Assembly: GCF_051380875.1 (NCBI RefSeq)
Contig: NZ_JBNYXW010000011.1
Span: forward strand, 62,001-126,000
DNA from: Janthinobacterium sp051380875
GTDB lineage: Bacteria > Pseudomonadota > Gammaproteobacteria > Burkholderiales > Burkholderiaceae_D
Length of the DNA: 64,000 bases
Direction: 5' to 3'
The notes beneath the pieces were generated by a model that saw nothing but the letters and a program-made list of their open reading frames with translations, did no database searches and was not told the DNA's origin. A program made the translations under genes and the position numbers. Positions 59,791 to 64,000 of the stretch are shown here, piece after piece; positions within the stretch are counted from its first letter, which is position 1, and every line of letters starts with the position of its first letter.

Positions 59791-62700
59791 TTATTTTTCC
59801 AGCGCCACCTTGTCATCGCGCCGCGGCGGCGCCTTGTGGCGGCGCAGTTTCGCCATGCCGCGCTTGAGCAGGTGCTCCAGGTCATCGATGTAAGTGAACA
59901 CGGCCGGCACCACCAGCAGGCTCAATAAAGTCGACGTGATCAGGCCGCCGATGACGGTGATGGCCATCGGCGAACGGAAGCTGGGATCGGCGCCCCAGCC
60001 CAGCGCCAGCGGCATCATGCCGGCGCCCATGGCAATCGTCGTCATCAGGATGGGCCGGCTGCGCTTATGGCAGGCGTCGACCAGCGCATCGAAGCGGTTC
60101 ATGCCCGCCTGGCGCGCCAGGATCGCATAGTCGACCAGCAGGATCGAGTTCTTGGTAACGATCCCCATCAGCATGATCAGGCCGATCATTGACGGCATCG
60201 ACAGCGCGCTGCCAGTGATCAGCAAGGCTACGAAAGCGCCGCCGATCGACAGGGGTAGCGCCGCCAGGATGGTGATCGGCTGCATGAAGTCCTTGAACAG
60301 CAGTACCAGCACGCAGTAGATGCACAGCACGCCGATCAGCATGGCCAGGCCGAAGCTGGCGAACAGCGACGCCATCTCCTGTGCGTCGCCCAGTTCGGCG
60401 ATTTTCACGGCAGGCGGCAGGTTCTTCATCGATGGCAGGGCGCGCGCTTCCGTGTTCAATTCGCCCAGGGTACGCGAACCGAGTTCCACGTCGAGCGTGA
60501 CGTTGCGGCTGCGGTTCAGGCGGTCGATCTGCGCCGGGCCGCTCTCCATGGTCACGGTGGCGACATTGGCCAGGCGTACCGGGCCATTTTTTCCGGGCAC
60601 GGTCAGGCGCTCGATGGCGGCCAGGTCGGCGCGCACGCTGTCTGGCAGCTTGACGCGGATCGGCACTTGCCGCTCCGGCAGGTTCATTTTCGTCAGGTCC
60701 GTATCGTAGTCGCCGGCCGTGGCCACGCGCACTGTTTCGCCGATGGCCGCCGCCGTCACGCCCAGATCTGCCGCCTTGGCAAAATCGGGCCGCACGATGA
60801 TTTCCGGGCGTACCAGCGAGGCGCTGGAATTGACGTTGCCGATGCCTTTCAAGCCGCGCAGTTCGCGCTCGACCTTTTGTGCCGCCGCCATGAGCGCTAC
60901 CGGGTCTTCCGAGCGCAGCACCAACTGCATCTTGACGCCGGTATCGGGCGGGCCGACCGTGAAGCGGGCGCCAGGAATACTATCGAGCTTGTGGCGCAGC
61001 TGCGTTTCCAGCCCGGCCATCGACTCCTTGCGCTCGGTGCGGTGCACCGTGGTCAGGGTCAGCACGGCGCGGCGCGCTTCGGCCGCTGCACCGGGGGCGA
61101 ACGCGTCGCCGCTGGAGCCACCGCCTACCGAACTGAAGACGCCTTTGATGCCGGGGATCTGCATGGCGGCGTCGCGCGCCATGGCTGCCACGGCCTGCGT
61201 TTCCGCCAGCGTGGAGCCGGGCGGCAGTTCCAGGTTGATCTGCGTCTGCGCGCGGTCGGCGGCTGGCACGAAGCCCGTCGGCAGCAGTGGCACGAGCGCG
61301 ATGGAGCCGGCAAAGAACAGGGCCGAGGCGATGGCCGTGATGCCGCGGTGGTTCAGGCACCAGCGCATCACGCGCAGGTAGCGCATCATCAGCCAGCCAT
61401 CCTGTTCTTCCCCGTGTGGCAGCGGTTTTAACAGGTAGGCGGCCATCATCGGCGTCAGCAGCCGTGCCACTACCAGCGACGCCAGTACGGCCAGCACGGC
61501 GGTCCAGCCGAATTGCTTGAAGAACAGGCCGGGAATGCCGCTCATGAAGGCCGTCGGCAGGAACACGGCGACCAGCGCAAAGGTGGTGGCGATGACCGCC
61601 ATGCCGATTTCGTCGGCCGCTTCCATGGCCGCCTCCATGGGCGACTTGCCCATGCGCAGATGGCGCGAGATATTTTCGATTTCCACGATGGCGTCATCGA
61701 CCAGCACGCCGACCACCAGCGCCAGGGACAGCAGGGTGACGGTGTTGAGCGTGTAGCCGAACCAGTAGATGCCGAGGAAAGCGGGCATCACGGACAGGGG
61801 CAGGGCGGCGGCGGCCACCAGGGTGGCGCGCCAGTCGCGCAAGAACCACCACACCACCAGCACGGCCAGCAGCGCGCCTTCGTACAGCAGCTCCATCGAG
61901 CCTTCGAAGTTTTCCTCGACGGGGAAGGCATTGTCGATCGACTGCTGCAGCACGACGCTGGGGTTTTCCTTCTGCAGTTCGTCGATGGCGGCCCGCGCGC
62001 CCTTGGCCACGGCCACTTCGCTGGCGCCCTTGGTGCGGAACACCTCAAAGGCGACGACCGTCTTGCCATCCTGCTCGGCCAGCGCGCGCGGCTCGGCGAT
62101 GGTGTCGCGCACCGTGGCGACTTGCTCCAGGCGCACGTGGCGCCCGTCTGGAAGGGGAATGTCCACCTTCGACAGTTCATCGGCCGTCTTCACGGTGGCG
62201 ATGGTGCGCACCGATTGCTCGGCGCCGCTGACATCGCCCCGGCCACCGGGCGCTTCGCGCTGCACCAGGCGCAGCTGGCGCGATACGTCGAGGGCCGACA
62301 CTTTCAGTGCCGCCATGCGCGCTTCATCGAGCTCCACCTGGATCTCGCGGTAGACGCCGCCCACGCGGGTCACGGCGCCCACGCCGGGCACTGTCAACAG
62401 GCGCTTGGCCACCGTATTGTCGACAAACCAGGACAAGTCCGGCGCATCGAGCGGATTGTCGACACCCGGTTTCGCCGTGGCGATGAAGGTCAGCACCACC
62501 CGCCCGGCAGTGGAAGCCTTGGTGACGGTAGGGTCGCGCAGCTCGGCCGGCATGTCCGCCTTGACGCGGGCAACGGCATCGCGTACATCGTTGACGGCTT
62601 CGGCGATCTGCTTTTCCAGGATGAATTCGACGGTCACCGTGACCACGCCATCGAGCACCTTGGTATAGATGTTCTTGACGCCTTGCAAGGTGGCGACGGA

Positions 62701-62907
62701 ATCCTCGATCTTGCGCGCCACTTCCGTTTCCAGCTGGGCCGGCGCGGCGCCTGGCAGCACCGCGCTGACGGTGACGATGGGCAGTTCGATGTCGGGAAAA
62801 TCCTGCACCGGGTTGGCCTTGTAGGCCAGCAAGCCGGCCAGCGTCAGCAGTACGAACAGCATGATGGCCGGGATCGGGTTTTTGATCGAGAGGGAGGAAA
62901 AATTCAT
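59791..62907 (-). CDS. RND efflux permease (AcrB/MdtB-like, HAE1 family)
   Basis: 1038 residues, 12 helices with two large periplasmic loops after helices 1 and 7. Typical blocks: N-terminus MNFSSLSIKNPIPAIMLFVL, first porter loop DFPDIELPIVTVSAVLPGAA, LALVVGVLVDDAIVEIENIS with the two proton-relay aspartates of helix 4, and IGLIMLMGIVTKNSILLVDY with the helix-10 lysine. Inner-membrane drug/proton antiporter of a tripartite pump. It follows its adaptor gene by nine bases. No outer-membrane channel gene is seen after it. Confidence 0.94.
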   Translation of the reverse strand: MNFSSLSIKNPIPAIMLFVLLTLAGLLAYKANPVQDFPDIELPIVTVSAVLPGAAPAQLETEVARKIEDSVATLQGVKNIYTKVLDGVVTVTVEFILEKQIAEAVNDVRDAVARVKADMPAELRDPTVTKASTAGRVVLTFIATAKPGVDNPLDAPDLSWFVDNTVAKRLLTVPGVGAVTRVGGVYREIQVELDEARMAALKVSALDVSRQLRLVQREAPGGRGDVSGAEQSVRTIATVKTADELSKVDIPLPDGRHVRLEQVATVRDTIAEPRALAEQDGKTVVAFEVFRTKGASEVAVAKGARAAIDELQKENPSVVLQQSIDNAFPVEENFEGSMELLYEGALLAVLVVWWFLRDWRATLVAAAALPLSVMPAFLGIYWFGYTLNTVTLLSLALVVGVLVDDAIVEIENISRHLRMGKSPMEAAMEAADEIGMAVIATTFALVAVFLPTAFMSGIPGLFFKQFGWTAVLAVLASLVVARLLTPMMAAYLLKPLPHGEEQDGWLMMRYLRVMRWCLNHRGITAIASALFFAGSIALVPLLPTGFVPAADRAQTQINLELPPGSTLAETQAVAAMARDAAMQIPGIKGVFSSVGGGSSGDAFAPGAAAEARRAVLTLTTVHRTERKESMAGLETQLRHKLDSIPGARFTVGPPDTGVKMQLVLRSEDPVALMAAAQKVERELRGLKGIGNVNSSASLVRPEIIVRPDFAKAADLGVTAAAIGETVRVATAGDYDTDLTKMNLPERQVPIRVKLPDSVRADLAAIERLTVPGKNGPVRLANVATVTMESGPAQIDRLNRSRNVTLDVELGSRTLGELNTEARALPSMKNLPPAVKIAELGDAQEMASLFASFGLAMLIGVLCIYCVLVLLFKDFMQPITILAALPLSIGGAFVALLITGSALSMPSMIGLIMLMGIVTKNSILLVDYAILARQAGMNRFDALVDACHKRSRPILMTTIAMGAGMMPLALGWGADPSFRSPMAITVIGGLITSTLLSLLVVPAVFTYIDDLEHLLKRGMAKLRRHKAPPRRDDKVALEK

Positions 62908-62916
62908 GGCCTCTCC

Positions 62917-64000
62917 TTATTTTTTCACTGCCACAGGAACTGGTGCCGCTACATTGCGCACCAGATCGCCGTCATTGAGGAAGCCGGCGCCGCTGATGAC
63001 GATGGTGGTATCGGCCGTGATGCCAGCCAGGATTTCAATGCGATCCGTCAGGCGCCGGCCCGGTTGTACCTTGATCTGGCTGACGCGCTGGTCGGGATTG
63101 AGGCGGAAGACATAGCTGAAGCCATCGCGCACGGCGATTGCCTGCTGCGGCACCGTCAGTGCGCTCGAGGTACCCAGTTCAAATTCGCCGCTGGCGTACA
63201 TGCCGGCCTTGAACGGCGCGTTCGTGCCGGTGCTTGCCGGCAGGTCGACATACACGAGGGCAGAGCGGGTTTGTGGATCGACGGTGGGGGCGATCATGCG
63301 CACCTTGCCTGTCAGGATGCTGCCATTGGCCGCCTTTACCTGCGCCAGGGTGCCCTGTTTCAGATTCAGCAGTTCGGTGGCCGTCACTTCGGCGCGCCAT
63401 TCAAGGCGGCCCTGGCGGATCATGCGGAACAATTCCGTGCCGGCGCCCACCACCGAACCGACGGTGGCCGAACGCGACGAAATGATGCCGCTGTCGGGCG
63501 CTGCCACCTGCGTGTATTTCAGGCGCAGCTGCTGCGCTGCCAGCTGCGCCTTGGCCGATGCGATGCGAGCATTGGCCGTCTGTTCGGCCGTCAGGTATTG
63601 GCTGATCTGCTGCGCGCTGATGGCGCCTGTGCTTTGCAGCGAGCGGGCGCGCTGCGCATTGGCGGCTGCTTCGGCAGCATTCGCTTGCGCTTCCAGCACG
63701 GCCGCTTTCGCCTGCGCTACATCGGCGTTCACCGTGTCGTTGGAGAACACAGCCAGCACCTGGCCGGCGCGCACGACATCGCCCACGTTGACCCTCACTT
63801 CTGTCAGGCGTAAGCCGTTCGACTCGCTGCCGATAATGGCTTCCTGCCAGGCGGCCACGTTGCCGTTGGCGCTCAGCTTGATGGGCAGGCTGGCGGTCTG
63901 CGGCTTGGCCGTGGTGACGGTCAGGGCGGGTTTTTGTACGGCGTTCCTGTCTTTGGCGTCGCCGGCGGCGGTGGAGGTGGGCGAATACAGGGCAACGCCG
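62917..64000 (-). CDS. RND efflux periplasmic adaptor (HlyD/AcrA family), C-terminal part
   Basis: Partial: the gene enters from the right edge, and the frame is open to base 64000, giving at least 361 residues. Visible: LTVTTAKPQTASLPIKLSAN, lipoyl half LTEVRVNVGDVVRAGQVLAV, an alanine-rich coiled-coil hairpin (VAQAKAAVLEAQANAAEAAA), second lipoyl half YTQVAAPDSGIISSRSATVG, then beta-barrel and membrane-proximal domains ending VAAPVPVAVKK. A GTG at 63858 is not the start because the family's N-terminal strand precedes it. It pairs with the RND permease downstream. Confidence 0.92.
   Translation of the reverse strand, partial: GVALYSPTSTAAGDAKDRNAVQKPALTVTTAKPQTASLPIKLSANGNVAAWQEAIIGSESNGLRLTEVRVNVGDVVRAGQVLAVFSNDTVNADVAQAKAAVLEAQANAAEAAANAQRARSLQSTGAISAQQISQYLTAEQTANARIASAKAQLAAQQLRLKYTQVAAPDSGIISSRSATVGSVVGAGTELFRMIRQGRLEWRAEVTATELLNLKQGTLAQVKAANGSILTGKVRMIAPTVDPQTRSALVYVDLPASTGTNAPFKAGMYASGEFELGTSSALTVPQQAIAVRDGFSYVFRLNPDQRVSQIKVQPGRRLTDRIEILAGITADTTIVISGAGFLNDGDLVRNVAAPVPVAVKK

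Noticed and set aside
61513..63813. 766-codon plus-strand frame opposite the RND pump and adaptor
   Set aside because: Antisense to two unmistakable pump proteins; His/Gln/Gly-rich shadow.
1..64000. CRISPR arrays, rRNA operons, insertion sequences
   Set aside because: No regularly spaced repeats, rRNA sequence, or transposase with terminal inverted repeats was seen anywhere in the window.

Overview
The window is high-GC DNA with dense gene packing and long shadow reading frames. Gene order (hemF–purD–yebC, pepN–fbp–tRNA-Thr) and family types point to a betaproteobacterium of the Burkholderiales, most likely Oxalobacteraceae (Janthinobacterium, Massilia or Duganella type). That placement is recognition from memory, not a search.

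Layout. (1) 1–12.4 kb, core genome: start of hemF, purD and yebC on the minus strand; a Tat-exported PhoD-type phosphatase, an EamA transporter, mgsA, a quinone oxidoreductase with an overlapping 39-residue membrane peptide, a DUF4136 lipoprotein (minus), pepN, fbp and tRNA-Thr(CGT). (2) 12.47–27.87 kb, a genomic island bounded by two imperfect ~120-bp direct repeats. Each repeat carries the 3' part of tRNA-Thr plus its terminator hairpin. The island holds one eleven-gene minus-strand operon for CoA-dependent beta-oxidation of hydroxycinnamates such as ferulate or p-coumarate: CoA ligase, hydratase, SDR dehydrogenase, thiolase, aroyl-CoA thioesterase, a LIV-type ABC importer with a fused permease–ATPase, an acyl-CoA dehydrogenase and a MarR regulator. 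Its right end is a graveyard of fragments from another aromatic cluster (boxC, boxB, a binding protein, a second fcs, an aldehyde dehydrogenase, a second marR). No integrase is visible. (3) 28.4–32 kb: an MHYT–dCache–PAS–GGDEF–EAL c-di-GMP enzyme. (4) 32–49.9 kb, a sugar-acid region: IclR regulator opposite dgoK-dgoD-dgoA (D-galactonate), then a zinc dehydrogenase, a tagaturonate/mannonate-type reductase, kdgK, a GntR regulator with two winged-helix domains, a two-subunit UxaA-type dehydratase, aldo/keto reductase, lactonase, mutarotase, SDR, FAH hydrolase and a sugar ABC importer. (5) 50–64 kb: DUF883 protein, KatE catalase, a tripartite DHA2-type efflux system, a PLDc_N/TPR protein, a lipoprotein, and an RND pump with its adaptor running off the right edge.

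How they work together. In the island the importer brings in the acid, the ligase activates it, hydratase–dehydrogenase–thiolase remove acetyl-CoA, and the thioesterase releases the hydroxybenzoate. Two matching 17-bp palindromes flank and overlap the operon promoter and are the natural operators for the encoded MarR protein. In the sugar region the genes can be joined into two non-phosphorylating branches fed by one importer, one dehydrogenase and one lactonase. A 6-deoxy branch (L-fucose) would end in pyruvate plus lactate. A hydroxylated branch (L-galactose to L-galactonate to tagaturonate, altronate, KDG and KDPG) would end in glyceraldehyde 3-phosphate plus pyruvate. The D-galactonate genes supply a suitable aldolase. 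The pathway assignments are inference from gene families and order.
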